Positions 18,825 through 29,695 are shown, numbered from the stretch's first letter. The stretch is 64,000 nucleotides of DNA from Micrococcaceae bacterium Sec5.7 (GCA_039636785.1 CP144169.1:1860001-1924000); one strand, 5' to 3'. Program-made: numbers and translations. The notes: generated from the letters alone by a model not told the origin.

Positions 18825-19142
18825 CTATTTCTCGTCTATAAAATCTACCAGCGCCCGGCGCTGGTGGACGCCCAGTCCCCGTACTCTCCGGGAGGCGGCG
18901 ATGCCCAGCTGTTCCATGATGGCGGCTGCACGGACTTTCCCGATGCCCGGCAGCGCCTCAAGCAGCTCAGCGACCCTCATCCGGGCAATGGCGTCATCTG
19001 CCGCACCTGAGCTGATGACATCAGCAACTGACTGCTCGCCAGACTTCAGCCGCTCCTTGGCTGCCGCACGGACGGCCCTCGCTGCGGCGGCTTTGTTGAG
19101 GGCGTCCGCTCGTTCCCGTGCGGTCAAGGCTCGCAATGTCAT
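18825..19142 (-). CDS. mihF: Integration host factor, actinobacterial type
   Basis: Nucleoid-associated DNA-bending protein, 105 residues, unrelated to the IhfA/B proteins of enteric bacteria. The N-terminal long basic helix ([20 protein letters not shown]) and the helix-two-turn-helix ([20 protein letters not shown] then [17 protein letters not shown]) are typical. AGGGGG lies 9 bases before ATG 19142. A good promoter (19201-19230) precedes it, so it heads the mihF-gmk-rpoZ-coaBC-metK-priA transcript. Confidence 0.94.
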   Translation of the reverse strand: MTLRALTARERADALNKAAAARAVRAAAKERLKSGEQSVADVISSGAADDAIARMRVAELLEALPGIGKVRAAAIMEQLGIAASRRVRGLGVHQRRALVDFIDEK

Positions 19143-19200
19143 TTAAGTCATCCCCCTGCTCGCCGACGAATCCAAGGCTTCGGCCGTTGGGCTTTTCCTG

Positions 19201-19230
19201 AACCTACCCTTTGCCGGCCGGGTAAATCAA
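19201..19230 (-). promoter_or_regulatory. Candidate promoter of the mihF-gmk-rpoZ operon
   Basis: TTGATT (-35, 19225-19230) and TAGGTT (-10, 19201-19206) are separated by 18 bases on the minus strand, in the gap after pyrF. Confidence 0.6.
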
Positions 19231-19251
19231 TGCACCGGGCATATCCATGGA

Positions 19252-20133
19252 TCAGACCGCCCGGAGACCATCCAACGTCCGCTTGGCGGCGTCCTGGAGA
19301 GCGCGGACATCCGGCCCTGCGCCCAGGATGTCGCGGCTGGAGGTTCCGAGGACCCGGCTGTAAGCGCCGCCGAAGGTCCGGCGCAGATCGGCCGGCGTGG
19401 CCCCCTGCGCGCCCAGCCCGGGTGCGAGGATGGGCCCGCGGACTGCAGCCAGGTCCAGCTGCAGTTCCTCCAGTGCCGAACCCACGGTTGCGCCCACAAC
19501 CAGGCCAACAGAACCCATGGCTCCTTGGTAGCGCCCGTTCTCTGCTGCCGCCGCCTGCACAATTCTGCGCGCCACCGAATCGCTGCCGCCCTGGTGCTGG
19601 ACGGAGGCGCCTTCCGGGTTGGAAGTCAGCGCGAGGACAAACACTCCGCGCCCATACTCGGCGGCGAGGTCCAATGCAGGGCGGAGGGACTCGAAGCCAA
19701 GGTACGGGCTCAGCGTGACAGAGTCCGCCGCCAGCGAGGAGCCGTCCCGGAGCCAGGCATCGGCGTAGGCGGCCATTGTGGAACCGATGTCCCCTCGCTT
19801 GGCGTCAGCGATGGTCAGGACGCCGGCCCCGGCCGCCTCAGCGAGCACTTGCTCAAGCACCGCAATTCCCGCGGAACCGTGTCGCTCGTAGAGCGCCACC
19901 TGCGGTTTGACTGCGGCAGCGAGCGAACCTACAGCCTCCAGAACCGTCAGCGAAAAGCGCAACAGGGCGGCGGCGTCGTCGTCCAGTCCCCAGCTTTTCA
20001 GCAGTGCGGGGTGCGGATCGATACCCACACACAGCGGGCCGCGGGCAGCCATTGCCGCCCCGAGCCGGGAGCCGAAAGACTCCCTGCCGGCGGGCGGATC
20101 CGTGTTGGGTCCAGCCATGTCCCGCTCAGGCAT
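19252..20133 (-). CDS. pyrF: Orotidine 5'-phosphate decarboxylase (type 2)
   Basis: Last step of UMP synthesis: decarboxylates OMP. About 293 residues. [13 protein letters not shown] is the N-terminal substrate strand, and [19 protein letters not shown] contains the catalytic Asp/Lys/Asp array in its type 2 form. The C-terminal phosphate site is [21 protein letters not shown] 20133 overlaps carB by 8 bases; ATG 20118 just after the carB stop is an equally possible start. It is the last gene of the pyr operon. Confidence 0.96.
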   Translation of the reverse strand: MPERDMAGPNTDPPAGRESFGSRLGAAMAARGPLCVGIDPHPALLKSWGLDDDAAALLRFSLTVLEAVGSLAAAVKPQVALYERHGSAGIAVLEQVLAEAAGAGVLTIADAKRGDIGSTMAAYADAWLRDGSSLAADSVTLSPYLGFESLRPALDLAAEYGRGVFVLALTSNPEGASVQHQGGSDSVARRIVQAAAAENGRYQGAMGSVGLVVGATVGSALEELQLDLAAVRGPILAPGLGAQGATPADLRRTFGGAYSRVLGTSSRDILGAGPDVRALQDAAKRTLDGLRAV

Positions 20134-23100
20134 TCTGTGCGGCCATCTGCGAGGCCAACAGGTTCGCAGCGTGCTCCTGCAGGCTCGTGACCGTCCATTC
20201 GTACGTGCGCATGGCCTCGATGGCCTGCACGGCGGCATTGAATTCCGCCACCGTGGTGATGCACGGGATGCCGATTGACGTCGCCGCCGCCCGGATTTCG
20301 TAGCCGTCGCCGCGGGCTTCGCCGCCGGAGGGGGTGTTGAACACCATGTCGATTTCACCGGCGATGATGAGATCTGCAATGGTTCCTTCACCTTCGGCGC
20401 TGGAGCCCTCGGCGACCTTGCGGACCGTGGTGGCCTGGAGCCCGTTGCGGCGCAGGACGTCCGCGGTGCCGCCGGTGGAGACGATCTCGAAGCCGAGGTC
20501 GTGAAGCCGCTTGACGGCCATGATGATGGCCCGCTTGTCACGGTTCGCGACGGAGACAAACACCTTGCCCTCGGTGGGCAGGGCGTTGTTGGCCGCCGCC
20601 TGGCTCTTGGCGAAGGCCGTGTCGAAGTGCTTGTCGATGCCCATGACTTCGCCAGTGGAACGCATCTCCGGACCCAGCAGCGAGTCCACCACGGTGCCCT
20701 CAGGCGTGCGGAACCTGCTGAACGGCAGGACAGCTTCCTTGACCGAAACGGGGGCGTCCAGCGGCAGCGTGGAGCCGTCGCCGGTTTCCGGCAGCATCTT
20801 GTAAGCACTGCGCAGCTGGCCGATGGTCACACCGGTGCCGATCAGGGCCGCGGCTTTGGCCATCTGCACACCCGTTGCTTTGGAGACGAACGGCACGGTG
20901 CGGGAGGCCCGCGGGTTGGCTTCGAGCACGTAGAGCACATCCGAGGCCAGGGCGAACTGGATGTTGATGAGACCGCGGACGCCCACACCTTCGGCAATGG
21001 CCCGGGTGGCAACGCGGACACGCTCAATCACATTGTTGCCCAGGGTGATGGGGGGCAGCACACAGGCGGAGTCACCGGAGTGGATGCCGGCTTCCTCGAT
21101 GTGCTCCATGATGCCGCCCAGGTACATGTCCGTGCCGTCAAAGAGGGCGTCGACGTCGATCTCAACCGCATCTTCCAGGAACCGGTCAATCAGCACCGGG
21201 TGGTCCTGCGTGATTTCCGTGGCGTTGGCGATGTAGCGGGAAAGGTTGGCTTCGTCATAGACGATCTCCATCCCTCGGCCGCCCAGGACATAGGACGGCC
21301 GGACAAGCACGGGGTAGCCGATTTCGTCGGCGATCTTCTTGGCGTCCTCGAAGGAAACGGCGGTGCCGTTCTTCGGGGAGATCAGGCCGGCTTCGTCCAG
21401 GACGCGCGCAAAAGCTCCGCGGTGCTCAGCGAGGTCGATCGCCTCGGGAGAGGTACCCAGGATGGGCACACCGGCGTCGGCCAGCTGTTGCGCGAGCTTC
21501 AGCGGGGTCTGGCCGCCGAGCTGGACAAACACACCCATGACGCCGCCAGTGCGTTCCTCGGCCGCGATGACCTCCAGGACGTCCTCGAGCGTCAGCGGCT
21601 CGAAGTACAAACGCGTGGAGACGTCGTAGTCGGTGGAGACCGTCTCGGGGTTGCAGTTGACCATGACCGTCTCGTAGCCGGCCTTGCGCAGCGCCATGGA
21701 GGCGTGCACGCAGGAGTAGTCGAACTCGATGCCCTGGCCGATCCGGTTCGGACCGGAGCCCAGGATGATGATGGACGGCTTGGAGTGCAGCGCCACCTCG
21801 TCCTCTTCGTCATACGAGGAGTAGTGGTACGGCGTGTAGGCGGCGAATTCCGCGGCGCAGGTATCCACGGTCTTGTAGACCGGGCGGATGCCGAGGGCCT
21901 GGCGGACTCCGCGGACCACGGCTTCCGGATTGTGGGTCAGTGAACCGATCTGCTCGTCGGAGAAACCGTGGCGCTTGGCGCGCTTCAGCATCTCCTGGGT
22001 CAGGGCAGCGGATTTGCGGATCTCCAGCGAGATCTCGTTGAGCAGCTGCAGCTGGTCCAGGTACCACGGGTCGATCCTGGTGGCCTCGAACAGCTGCTCC
22101 ACGGTGGCGCCGCCGAGCAGGGCACGCTGCACCTGGTGCAGGCGTTCGGTGGTGGGACGCTTGGATTTCTCGATCAGCTCAGGAACTTCCCATTCCGGAA
22201 CCGAACTGAAGTCGAGCTGAGAGCCCTTCTGCTCCAGGGAACGCAGCGCCTTCTGCAATGCCTCGGTGAAGTTGCGGCCCATGGCCATGGCTTCGCCCAC
22301 AGACTTCATGGTGGTGGTCAGCGTGGGATCCGCGGCCGGGAACTTCTCGAACGCGAACCGCGGAACCTTGACCACAACGTAGTCCAGGGTGGGCTCGAAG
22401 GAGGCGGGGGTCTTCTGGGTGATGTCGTTGGGGATCTCATCGAGTGTGTAGCCCAGTGACAGCTTGGTGGCGATCTTGGCGATCGCGAAGCCCGTTGCCT
22501 TCGAGGCCAATGCCGAGGAACGCGAGACGCGCGGGTTCATTTCGATGACCACCACACGCCCGGTATCAGGCTCGACGGCGAACTGGATGTTGCAGCCGCC
22601 GGTGTCCACGCCCACTTCGCGGATGACGGCGATGGAGATGTCGCGCAGGCGCTGGTACTCGCGGTCGGTGAGGGTGAGCGCCGGTGCCACCGTGATGGAG
22701 TCGCCGGTGTGGACACCTACGGGGTCAAAGTTCTCGATGGAGCAGACAACCACGACGTTGTCGTTCTTGTCGCGCATCATCTCCAGCTCGTATTCCTTCC
22801 AGCCAAGAATGCTCTCTTCGAGCAGCACTTCGCTGGTGGGGCTGTACTGGAGTCCCTGCCCCACGATCCGGCGGAGGTCATCCTCGTTGTACGCCAGGCC
22901 GGAACCCAGTCCGCCCATGGTGAAGGACGGACGGACCACCATCGGGTACAGCAGGTCCTCGGCGGCGGAGAGTGCCTCGTCCATGTTGTGGATGATGTGG
23001 CTGCGCGCTGACTCGGCACCGCAGCGCTCCACCACACCCTTGAACTTTTCGCGGTCCTCGCCGAGCTCGATTGCGGCGATGTTGGCGCCGATCAGCTCCA

Positions 23101-23437
23101 CGTTGTACTTCTCAAGCACGCCGTTCTTGTCCAGGGCAATGGCCGTGTTCAGGGCCGTCTGGCCGCCAAGGGTGGGCAGGAGCGCATCCGGGCGCTCCTT
23201 GGCGATGATCTTCTCCACCACCTCGGGGGTGATGGGCTCAATGTAGGTGGCGTCGGCAAACTCGGGATCCGTCATGATGGTGGCCGGGTTGGAGTTGACC
23301 AGGATTACGCGCAGGCCTTCCTCCTTGAGGACACGGAGTGCCTGCGTACCGGAGTAATCGAACTCGGCCGCCTGGCCGATCACGATCGGGCCGGAACCGA
23401 TGACCAGGACGCTCTTAAGGTCAGTTCTCTTAGGCAT
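20126..23437 (-). CDS. carB: Carbamoyl-phosphate synthase large subunit
   Basis: 1103 residues with the internally duplicated ATP-grasp architecture. The first half opens with [20 protein letters not shown] and the second with [20 protein letters not shown]. The C-terminal MGS-like allosteric domain ([19 protein letters not shown]) is intact. It uses ammonia delivered by CarA to make carbamoyl phosphate for pyrimidine and arginine synthesis. Its ATG overlaps the carA stop (TAATG), so the two are coupled. UMP inhibition through the MGS domain is known for the family. Confidence 0.98.
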   Translation of the reverse strand: MPKRTDLKSVLVIGSGPIVIGQAAEFDYSGTQALRVLKEEGLRVILVNSNPATIMTDPEFADATYIEPITPEVVEKIIAKERPDALLPTLGGQTALNTAIALDKNGVLEKYNVELIGANIAAIELGEDREKFKGVVERCGAESARSHIIHNMDEALSAAEDLLYPMVVRPSFTMGGLGSGLAYNEDDLRRIVGQGLQYSPTSEVLLEESILGWKEYELEMMRDKNDNVVVVCSIENFDPVGVHTGDSITVAPALTLTDREYQRLRDISIAVIREVGVDTGGCNIQFAVEPDTGRVVVIEMNPRVSRSSALASKATGFAIAKIATKLSLGYTLDEIPNDITQKTPASFEPTLDYVVVKVPRFAFEKFPAADPTLTTTMKSVGEAMAMGRNFTEALQKALRSLEQKGSQLDFSSVPEWEVPELIEKSKRPTTERLHQVQRALLGGATVEQLFEATRIDPWYLDQLQLLNEISLEIRKSAALTQEMLKRAKRHGFSDEQIGSLTHNPEAVVRGVRQALGIRPVYKTVDTCAAEFAAYTPYHYSSYDEEDEVALHSKPSIIILGSGPNRIGQGIEFDYSCVHASMALRKAGYETVMVNCNPETVSTDYDVSTRLYFEPLTLEDVLEVIAAEERTGGVMGVFVQLGGQTPLKLAQQLADAGVPILGTSPEAIDLAEHRGAFARVLDEAGLISPKNGTAVSFEDAKKIADEIGYPVLVRPSYVLGGRGMEIVYDEANLSRYIANATEITQDHPVLIDRFLEDAVEIDVDALFDGTDMYLGGIMEHIEEAGIHSGDSACVLPPITLGNNVIERVRVATRAIAEGVGVRGLINIQFALASDVLYVLEANPRASRTVPFVSKATGVQMAKAAALIGTGVTIGQLRSAYKMLPETGDGSTLPLDAPVSVKEAVLPFSRFRTPEGTVVDSLLGPEMRSTGEVMGIDKHFDTAFAKSQAAANNALPTEGKVFVSVANRDKRAIIMAVKRLHDLGFEIVSTGGTADVLRRNGLQATTVRKVAEGSSAEGEGTIADLIIAGEIDMVFNTPSGGEARGDGYEIRAAATSIGIPCITTVAEFNAAVQAIEAMRTYEWTVTSLQEHAANLLASQMAAQNA

Positions 23438-24681
23438 TACTTCTTGTCCTCAGTCTTGTGTTCAGTCTTATTGGCAGTGGCAGCGTTTTTGGTGTCCGCC
23501 ATGAGATCGATGAACCTGTCGAACAGGTAGGCGGCGTCGTGCGGGCCGGCTGCGGCTTCGGGGTGGTACTGGACCGAGAACGCCGGGATGTCCAAGCATG
23601 CCAGCCCTTCCACGACGTCGTCGTTGAGGCTGATGTGGCTGACCTCAACACGACCGTAGCGTTCTTCCGGGGCCCGGGTGGCGCCGTCGAGCGGTGCGTC
23701 CACAGCGAAGCCGTGGTTCTGGGAGGTGATTTCCACCTTGCCTGTGCGGCGGTCCAGGACGGGCTGGTTGATGCCCCGGTGGCCGTAGCGGAGCTTGTAC
23801 GTGCCGAACCCCAGGGCGCGGCCCAGGATCTGGTTGCCGAAGCAGATGCCGAAGTACGGAATCTTTTCATCCAGCACCGAGCGAAGCAGCTTGACCTGGT
23901 TGTCCGCCGTGGCGGGGTCGCCCGGGCCGTTGGACATGAAGAAACCGTCCGGGTTGACGGTTTTGACGTCCTCGAGGGTGCAGGTGGCCGGCAGCACGTG
24001 CACCCGCACGCCGCGTTCGGCAAAGCGGACGGGCGTCATTGCTTTGATGCCGAGGTCCACCGCGGCGATGCTGAACTTTGCCTCACCATCCCAGCCATGG
24101 TCCGCAGGTTCCACCACGTAGGCCTCATCGATGCTGACCTCCTCGGCTAGCCGGGAGCCCTCCATCGGCGCGCTCGCCAGCACGGCGTTCACCAGCTCCT
24201 TGTCGGTGACCTGGGCGGCCTCGCCGGAGAAGATGCCGGCGCGCATGGTTTTGTGTTCGCGCAGGTGGCGGGTGATGGCGCGGGTGTCAACACCCTGGAT
24301 ACCCACGATCCCCTGTTCCACGAGTTCCGAGTCGAGGCTGCGCTCGGAACGCCAGTTGGACGGGCGCCGGGCTGCGTCGCGGACGATGTAGCCGGCCACC
24401 CAGATGCGGCGGGACTCGGCGTCGTCGCTGTTGACGCCCGTGTTGCCGATGTGCGGTGCCGTCTGGACCACCAGCTGGCGGGCGTAGGAGGGGTCCGTGA
24501 TGGTCTCCTGGTAGCCGGTCATGCCAGTAGCGAAGACCGCCTCGCCGAGGGCCGTGCCTGTGGCGCCGTAGCTGCTGCCGCGGAAAATCCGGCCGTCTTC
24601 AAGCACCAGGGCCGCGGGCGTGGAAATTGCTGCCTGCGGCGCAGTTCCTGTGTTTGCTGTCATTTCGTTGGTGTCCGTCAC
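23437..24681 (-). CDS. carA: Carbamoyl-phosphate synthase small (glutaminase) subunit
   Basis: Class I glutamine amidotransferase, about 414 residues, that releases ammonia from glutamine for CarB. The N-terminal CPSase domain contains [16 protein letters not shown] and [14 protein letters not shown]. The GATase domain has the nucleophile Cys in [15 protein letters not shown] and the His/Glu pair in [11 protein letters not shown] 24681 is preferred: GGAAAG lies 7-8 bases upstream and it begins 4 bases after the preceding stop. ATG 24711 would overlap the previous gene without a ribosome site. Confidence 0.96.
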   Translation of the reverse strand: MTDTNEMTANTGTAPQAAISTPAALVLEDGRIFRGSSYGATGTALGEAVFATGMTGYQETITDPSYARQLVVQTAPHIGNTGVNSDDAESRRIWVAGYIVRDAARRPSNWRSERSLDSELVEQGIVGIQGVDTRAITRHLREHKTMRAGIFSGEAAQVTDKELVNAVLASAPMEGSRLAEEVSIDEAYVVEPADHGWDGEAKFSIAAVDLGIKAMTPVRFAERGVRVHVLPATCTLEDVKTVNPDGFFMSNGPGDPATADNQVKLLRSVLDEKIPYFGICFGNQILGRALGFGTYKLRYGHRGINQPVLDRRTGKVEITSQNHGFAVDAPLDGATRAPEERYGRVEVSHISLNDDVVEGLACLDIPAFSVQYHPEAAAGPHDAAYLFDRFIDLMADTKNAATANKTEHKTEDKK

Positions 24682-24685
24682 TGTA

Positions 24686-25204
24686 TTACTTTCCACTATG
24701 GGCATCTGCATGAGGGGCTGCGGAGATCAATTTTTGAAGAGTGTCGTAGAGGGCGTCCTTGTCGGCCGCCCGGCGGGTCCGGAATCCGGTGTCCAGTTCG
24801 TGGGAGCCCAGCGTCCAGCTCAAAACCAGCAGTCCATCCTTTTCCACGAATTTGCCGGCCATGCCGCTGTCGTGCCGGACGCCGGTGAGCGCCGCGAGCG
24901 GGATAAAAACCGCCGGCGCTCCGGCACGGTCAAACAACGCGCCTTCGGGGTGCACACTGAGTCCTGCATTGGTCCGGATCCCCAGGCCATGGACCGCAAT
25001 GCGGTCCAGCCAGTCGCCGGCGGTTGTGGACGCCACGTACTGGCCGTCGGCCGAGACCAGCGGGGCGCTCAGTTCGGCAGGAACTGCCGGGAGCTGTTCG
25101 ACGCCGGACTGCCGCCTGAGGCGGTTGCGCCAGCCGATGGCAATCAGGACAAACACAACGGCAACCAGCGCCAGCATGAGAATTCCGGGAAGGATTCTGT
25201 CCAT
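24686..25204 (-). CDS. PH-like single-pass membrane protein of the pyr operon
   Basis: 172 residues of unknown function. One N-terminal membrane helix ([21 protein letters not shown]) is followed by a basic stretch and a cytoplasmic domain rich in beta strands ([34 protein letters not shown]) that resembles a bacterial PH-like fold. Its ATG overlaps the pyrC stop by one base and carA starts 4 bases after it, so it is firmly embedded in the operon. A gene in this place is conserved in actinobacteria (Rv1382 in Mycobacterium tuberculosis, from memory), but no enzymatic role is known. Confidence 0.8.
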   Translation of the reverse strand: MDRILPGILMLALVAVVFVLIAIGWRNRLRRQSGVEQLPAVPAELSAPLVSADGQYVASTTAGDWLDRIAVHGLGIRTNAGLSVHPEGALFDRAGAPAVFIPLAALTGVRHDSGMAGKFVEKDGLLVLSWTLGSHELDTGFRTRRAADKDALYDTLQKLISAAPHADAHSGK

Positions 25205-26568
25205 CAGGATGCGCCTGCCGGGGCGTTGGTGTCCGCGGGGTACCGGTAGGGGCTGTTGAGTTTCCCGTCCAGGACGGTGGGGTGGCCCTTGAAGAACGTC
25301 GCCACCACCTTGCCGGGGAGTTCCCTGCCGGCAAACGGTGAGTTACGGCCCATGGTTGCCATCTTAGAAGGGTCGACTGTCCAGCGCGCAGCCGGGTCCA
25401 CAAGTGTGACGTTGGCAGGTTCGCCTGCCTCCAGCGGACGGCCCTGGTCGCCCACGCCGCCGATTGCGGCGGGGGCAGTGGACGTGACCCGGGCGAAGTC
25501 CGCCCAGCCCATCAGCCCGGTTTCGATCATGGTCTCCTGAACCACGGACAGTGCGGTTTCCAGCCCGGTCATGCCCATGGCCGCCTGCGCCCATTCGCAT
25601 TCCTTGTGTTCGCTCGGGTGCGGGGCGTGGTCCGTGCCGACGACGTCGATGGTGCCGTCGGCGAGTCCTGCCCGGAGCGCCTGGACGTCGGAGTCCGTGC
25701 GGAGCGGCGGGTTTACCTTGTAGACGGGATCATAGCTGCGGACCAGTTCATCCGTGAGCAGCAGGTGGTGCGGCGTCACTTCCGCCGTGACTTTGATGCC
25801 GCGTGCCTTGGCCCAGCGGATGATCTCCACGGAACCCGCAGTGGAAACGTGGCAGACGTGGAGCCGGGAGTCCACGTGCTGCGCCAGCAGGACGTCGCGG
25901 GCAATGATGCTTTCCTCGGCAACGGCCGGCCAGCCTGTCAGGCCAAGGACGGCCGAGACTTCGCCTTCGTTCATCTGGGCGCCGGCGGTGAGCCGCGGCT
26001 CCTGCGCGTGCTGGGCCACCACGCCGTCGAACGCCTTGACGTATTCAAGGGCGCGGCGCATGAGCACGGGATCGTGCACGCAGATGCCGTCATCGGAAAA
26101 TACGCGGACCCGGGCGCGGGAGTCGGCCATCGCACCGAGTTCCGCCAGTTGTTCCCCCGCGAGCCCGACGGTCACGGCGCCAACTGGGCGGACGTCAACC
26201 CAGCCGGCCGCACGGCCCAGGCTGTGCACCTGTTCCACTACGCCGGCGGTGTCCGCCACGGGGGTGCTGTTCGCCATCGCGTGCACGGCCGTATAGCCGC
26301 CCAGGGCCGCGGCGCGGGTCCCGGTTTCAACCGTTTCGGCGTCTTCACGCCCGGGTTCGCGCAGGTGCGTGTGGATGTCCACCATGCCAGGCAGTGCGAC
26401 AAGGCCGCCGGCTTCGATGACCGTGGCGCCGTCGAAGGAGAGGTTCTGGCCGCGCCCGGCGATGATGCCGTCGCGGATCAGGAGGTCTTCCGTTGCCCCG
26501 CCGAGAATAGCGGCACCCCTGATGAGGTAGGCCCCGCTGTTGCCTGCGTCCTTTTGATCTTGTGCCAT
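25204..26568 (-). CDS. pyrC: Dihydroorotase
   Basis: Amidohydrolase that cyclises carbamoyl aspartate to dihydroorotate, 454 residues, class I. The metal-binding HTHLREPG follows GLVALPGMVDI. Further ligands lie in the CHVSTAGSVEIIRWAK segment and the catalytic Asp in VVGTDHAPHPSEHKE. It overlaps pyrB and the PH-like gene by one base each (TGATG), so translation is coupled along the operon. Confidence 0.97.
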   Translation of the reverse strand: MAQDQKDAGNSGAYLIRGAAILGGATEDLLIRDGIIAGRGQNLSFDGATVIEAGGLVALPGMVDIHTHLREPGREDAETVETGTRAAALGGYTAVHAMANSTPVADTAGVVEQVHSLGRAAGWVDVRPVGAVTVGLAGEQLAELGAMADSRARVRVFSDDGICVHDPVLMRRALEYVKAFDGVVAQHAQEPRLTAGAQMNEGEVSAVLGLTGWPAVAEESIIARDVLLAQHVDSRLHVCHVSTAGSVEIIRWAKARGIKVTAEVTPHHLLLTDELVRSYDPVYKVNPPLRTDSDVQALRAGLADGTIDVVGTDHAPHPSEHKECEWAQAAMGMTGLETALSVVQETMIETGLMGWADFARVTSTAPAAIGGVGDQGRPLEAGEPANVTLVDPAARWTVDPSKMATMGRNSPFAGRELPGKVVATFFKGHPTVLDGKLNSPYRYPADTNAPAGAS

Positions 26569-27566
26569 CAGTGGCTCTCCTTGCTCGTGTTGGCGGCCGG
26601 TTCGCGGGTGTCCCCGGAGAGCAGCAGGTACAGGGCAGCCATCCGGATGGACACGCCGTTGCGCACCTGCGCAAGCACCGTGGAACGGGGCGAATCCGCG
26701 GCGGCCGAGGAAATTTCGAGGCCCCGGTTCATGGGGCCGGGGTGCATGATGATGGTGTCTTTGAGGCCCAGTCGGTCCAGGGTCTGCAGCCGGTTGTCAT
26801 CGAATCCCCAGCGGCGCGAATATTCGCGCGCCGAAGGGAAGAATGACGCGTTCATCCGTTCGCCCTGCACCCGGAGCATCATCATGGCGTCCACACCCTT
26901 TTCAAGGGTTTCATCCAGGTTGTAGCTGATGCTGCACGGCCATTTTTCGACGCCGACGGGCAGCAGCGTGGGTGGCGCCACCAGCGTGACTTCGGCACCA
27001 AGGGTGCGGAGCAGCCAGACATTGGAGCGGGCCACGCGCGAGTGCAGAACGTCGCCGGCCATGGCCACGCGCATTCCTGTCAGATCCGCCCCGGTGGAAG
27101 GTGTGCCGGCCAGCTTTGACCAGTGCCGCCGCATGGTGAACGCGTCCAGGAGAGCCTGGGTGGGGTGCTCGTGGGTGCCGTCACCGGCATTGATGACGGC
27201 TGCGTCGATCCAGTCGGTTGATGCAAGCCGGTGCGGGGCACCGGAGGCCCAGTGGCGGATGACGACGGCGTCCGCCCCCATCGCTGCCAGCGTCTGGGCT
27301 GTGTCCTTGAGGGACTCACCCTTCGAGACAGAGGATCCTTTGGCAGCAAAGTTGATAACGTCCGCGGAGAGCCGTTTCGCGGCGGCTTCGAAGGAGATCC
27401 GTGTTCTGGTCGAGTCCTCAAAGAACAGGTTGACCACGGTGCGGCCGCGCAGTGCCGGCAGCTTTTTGACCTCCCGGTCCCCCACCGCCGCCATTTCCTC
27501 GGCTGTATCGAGGATGCGGACGGCGTTGGCGAGGCTCAGGTCCTCGGTGGAAAGCAGGTGCTTCAT
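26568..27566 (-). CDS. pyrB: Aspartate carbamoyltransferase catalytic subunit
   Basis: Transfers the carbamoyl group to aspartate, the first committed step of pyrimidine synthesis. It has 332 residues. The carbamoyl-phosphate loop [13 protein letters not shown] and the [10 protein letters not shown] loop are intact, with [14 protein letters not shown] and the [13 protein letters not shown] domain near the C-terminus. No regulatory PyrI subunit is nearby; control probably comes from PyrR. Its ATG overlaps the pyrR stop (ATGA). Confidence 0.97.
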   Translation of the reverse strand: MKHLLSTEDLSLANAVRILDTAEEMAAVGDREVKKLPALRGRTVVNLFFEDSTRTRISFEAAAKRLSADVINFAAKGSSVSKGESLKDTAQTLAAMGADAVVIRHWASGAPHRLASTDWIDAAVINAGDGTHEHPTQALLDAFTMRRHWSKLAGTPSTGADLTGMRVAMAGDVLHSRVARSNVWLLRTLGAEVTLVAPPTLLPVGVEKWPCSISYNLDETLEKGVDAMMMLRVQGERMNASFFPSAREYSRRWGFDDNRLQTLDRLGLKDTIIMHPGPMNRGLEISSAAADSPRSTVLAQVRNGVSIRMAALYLLLSGDTREPAANTSKESH

Positions 27567-28147
27567 ACGCCCGCCTCGATGACTACTTCGTTGACTGCCT
27601 GTCCGTCGCCGGAATCGGTCTCCTCCAGCCGGACACGCACCTTCTCGGACGAGGACGTGGGGAGGTTCTTGCCCACATGGTCAGCGCGGATGGGCAGTTC
27701 ACGGTGTCCGCGGTCTATCAGGACTGCCAGGCGCACAATGCGCGGCCGGCCCAGATCAATGATGGCGTCCAGGGCGGCGCGGATGGTGCGGCCCGAATAC
27801 AGAACATCATCGATGAGGACCACCACTTTGTTGTCGATTCCCGATTGCGGCAGCTGGGTGGGGTAGGGCGGCCGGGTGGGGTGGTGTGAAAGGTCATCGC
27901 GGAACATGGTGACATCGAGCTGGCCGACGATCGCGGCGGCATCAACGGTGGGGTCTGCGGCGGCAATTTTCCGGGCCAGCCGGACGGCCAGCGGATAGCC
28001 GCGGCGCGGAATGCCCAACAGGACCAGATCCTTGGAGCCCTTATTGGCTTCGAGAATCTCATGGGCGATACGAGTTAGTGCACGGTCGATATCCGCCTGG
28101 TTGAGTACAACCCTGGCCGGAACCGGTGCGTCTGTGACAGAAGTCAA
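27563..28147 (-). CDS. pyrR: PyrR: pyr operon regulator/uracil phosphoribosyltransferase
   Basis: RNA-binding regulator with a phosphoribosyltransferase fold, about 194 residues. The PRPP-binding motif [18 protein letters not shown] is clear, and [19 protein letters not shown] is typical of PyrR. TTG 28147 is chosen because GGGGAG lies 7 bases upstream and is embedded in a hairpin whose loop matches the PyrR recognition sequence. GTG 28174 lies inside that hairpin with no ribosome site. With UMP or UTP bound, the protein is expected to bind its own leader and lower translation of pyrR and the coupled genes. Confidence 0.95.
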   Translation of the reverse strand: MTSVTDAPVPARVVLNQADIDRALTRIAHEILEANKGSKDLVLLGIPRRGYPLAVRLARKIAAADPTVDAAAIVGQLDVTMFRDDLSHHPTRPPYPTQLPQSGIDNKVVVLIDDVLYSGRTIRAALDAIIDLGRPRIVRLAVLIDRGHRELPIRADHVGKNLPTSSSEKVRVRLEETDSGDGQAVNEVVIEAGV

Positions 28148-28154
28148 CGCTCGT

Positions 28155-28192
28155 CTCCCCTTTCCCCGCCTCACAGGACGGAATTAAAAAGG
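28155..28192 (-). promoter_or_regulatory. PyrR-binding hairpin overlapping the pyrR ribosome site
   Basis: The minus-strand RNA has TCCTGTGAGGC (28169-28179), which fits the PyrR loop consensus UCCNGNGAGGY. It lies on a two-part stem: CCUUU/AAAGG outside (28188-28192 with 28159-28163), a UUAA internal bulge, and UUCCG/CGGGG inside with two G-U pairs. The outer stem overlaps the GGGGAG Shine-Dalgarno (28155-28160) of pyrR. This matches the translational-repression type of PyrR control described in mycobacteria rather than the Bacillus terminator type; no terminator is seen. Confidence 0.75.
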
Positions 28193-28306
28193 AACAATTT
28201 GCCTTCCAAAATTACCACACCGCGTCCCTCCAGACGGCGGCTGCTCAGAGCGTTCTGGGTCACACACCGGCCACGGCTGCGACGGCCTCCCTTCGCCGGC
28301 TGCACC

Positions 28307-28335
28307 TTGGAGGTGCGAGCTGCGGCACATAGGCT
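28307..28335 (+). promoter_or_regulatory. Promoter of the PrsW gene (leaderless)
   Basis: TTGGAG (-35, 28307-28312), a 17-base spacer and TAGGCT (-10, 28330-28335), with the -10 box ending 7 bases before ATG 28343. The start lacks a ribosome site, which fits a leaderless mRNA. Confidence 0.6.
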
Positions 28336-28342
28336 CTCTGTT

Positions 28343-29611
28343 ATGTCGATGAACCACCATATGCCGGACCCGGGACAACCCGGCAGGCCTGCTTCGGGGC
28401 TGCAGGGCCGATTCCGGCAGCAGACCAATCCCAGCTGGATGGGTCACGTCCAGGAACAGAACTACCAGCCGGCGCCGGGCAACAGCGCGCAGCCAGTTCA
28501 ACAGCGGGTCCCGCCGCTGCCGCCGCTCCCCGGCAGGCGGAAGCCCGCCGGGGAGCTGGGCCTGGTGGTTGGTGGTGGCATCCTGGCCTTCTTCAGCCTG
28601 TTCGTGGTCATCCCCTTTCTGCTGGCCAGCACCGGAAGCGCAGGATTCTTCATCGGCTTCGTGGCGTCACTGGTCCCGCTGGCCGCGGTACTGCTGGCCG
28701 TCTACGTGATCGACCGCTGGGAGCCCGAACCGAAACGCCTTTTGCTTTTCGCGTTTACGTGGGGAGCGGCGGTCTCCATTGCGGTGACCCTGCTTGTTCA
28801 GCCTGTTTTCGCGCTCGCGTATGCCGGACCTTCAGACGAGGGCTATCTGACTTTCATGACCACAGTGCAGGCGCCGGTAGTGGAGGAATTCGCCAAAGGA
28901 CTTGGCCTGCTGCTCCTTCTGCTGCTGGCGCGGAAACACTTTGACGGCCCCGTGGACGGTGTGGTGTTCGCCTTCACCATCGCCGGCGGATTCGCGTTTA
29001 CGGAAAACATCCTCTACTTCGGCCGGGCGATCGCCGAATCCAGCAGCCCCGCCACCGACCTCGCCCGGATCTTCTTCCTCCGCGGCGTAATGTCCCCGTT
29101 CGCCCACGCCATCTTCATCGGTGCTACCGGGCTCATCATGGGCTTCGCGGCCCGCCGTTGGCAGCCAGGCGTTTCCGTGGGTGCGTTTCTTGTCGGGCTG
29201 ATCCCCGCAATGTTCCTGCACAGCCGATGGAACAGCATGGGCGAGGGATTCCTCGCGGACTATGTGCTGATCCAGATACCCATATTTCTGCTGGCCATCG
29301 GAATGATCGTGCTCTTGCGCATTGCGGAAAACAGGCTCACCCGCCAGAGGCTCCTTGAGTACGCGGCGGCGGGATGGTTCACCCCCGCCGAAGTGGACTT
29401 GCTGGCCACTGCAGGCGGCAGAAGGGCAGCTGTCCGATGGGCGAAAACGTACAACCGCGGGCCTCAGATGAAGACCTTCCTCAAGGCGGCCACCCGGCTT
29501 GCCTTCACCAGGCAGAGAATTCTCAGCGGACGGGACATCCAGACACATCAGTCGGACGAACGCCAGCAGCTGCACGACGTTGTGGCGATGCGTGCCGCCG
29601 TCGGACTCTAG
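28343..29611 (+). CDS. PrsW-family intramembrane metalloprotease
   Basis: Multi-pass membrane protein of 422 residues. An N-terminal Pro/Gln-rich cytoplasmic region of about 70 residues is followed by about eight hydrophobic segments. PrsW motifs are visible: the Glu pair in VVEEFAKGLG (Glu181-182), GFAFTENILYFGRAI, and a His in FAHAIFIGATGLIMGF. In Bacillus subtilis PrsW makes the site-1 cut of the anti-sigma factor RsiW; no anti-sigma gene is near here, so the substrate is unknown. After the last helix comes a cytoplasmic tail of about 95 residues. The gene stands alone on the plus strand between the pyr operon and nusB. Confidence 0.87.
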   Translation: MSMNHHMPDPGQPGRPASGLQGRFRQQTNPSWMGHVQEQNYQPAPGNSAQPVQQRVPPLPPLPGRRKPAGELGLVVGGGILAFFSLFVVIPFLLASTGSAGFFIGFVASLVPLAAVLLAVYVIDRWEPEPKRLLLFAFTWGAAVSIAVTLLVQPVFALAYAGPSDEGYLTFMTTVQAPVVEEFAKGLGLLLLLLLARKHFDGPVDGVVFAFTIAGGFAFTENILYFGRAIAESSSPATDLARIFFLRGVMSPFAHAIFIGATGLIMGFAARRWQPGVSVGAFLVGLIPAMFLHSRWNSMGEGFLADYVLIQIPIFLLAIGMIVLLRIAENRLTRQRLLEYAAAGWFTPAEVDLLATAGGRRAAVRWAKTYNRGPQMKTFLKAATRLAFTRQRILSGRDIQTHQSDERQQLHDVVAMRAAVGL

Positions 29612-29631
29612 GCAATCTGCCGGGAACAGCA

Positions 29632-29673
29632 GAAGGGGCCGCTGCCAGCCTTGCGGCGGACACCGGCCCCTTC
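29632..29673. terminator. Shared terminator hairpin between prsW and nusB
   Basis: GAAGGGGCCG (29632-29641) pairs perfectly with CGGCCCCTTC (29664-29673). It lies between the convergent ends of the PrsW gene and nusB and could serve both. The U-tract is weak on either strand. Confidence 0.65.
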
Positions 29674-29695
29674 CTGATTTGGAACCTGCCTCGAA

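Noticed and set aside
20501..21943. 480-codon open frame on the plus strand opposite carB
   Set aside because: It lies entirely within carB, whose motifs are intact; the predicted peptide is a Gly/Val/Asp-rich composition artefact.
28199..28342. 48-codon longer PrsW start
   Set aside because: It would place the promoter and its -10 box inside the coding region; ATG 28343 fits the leaderless promoter.
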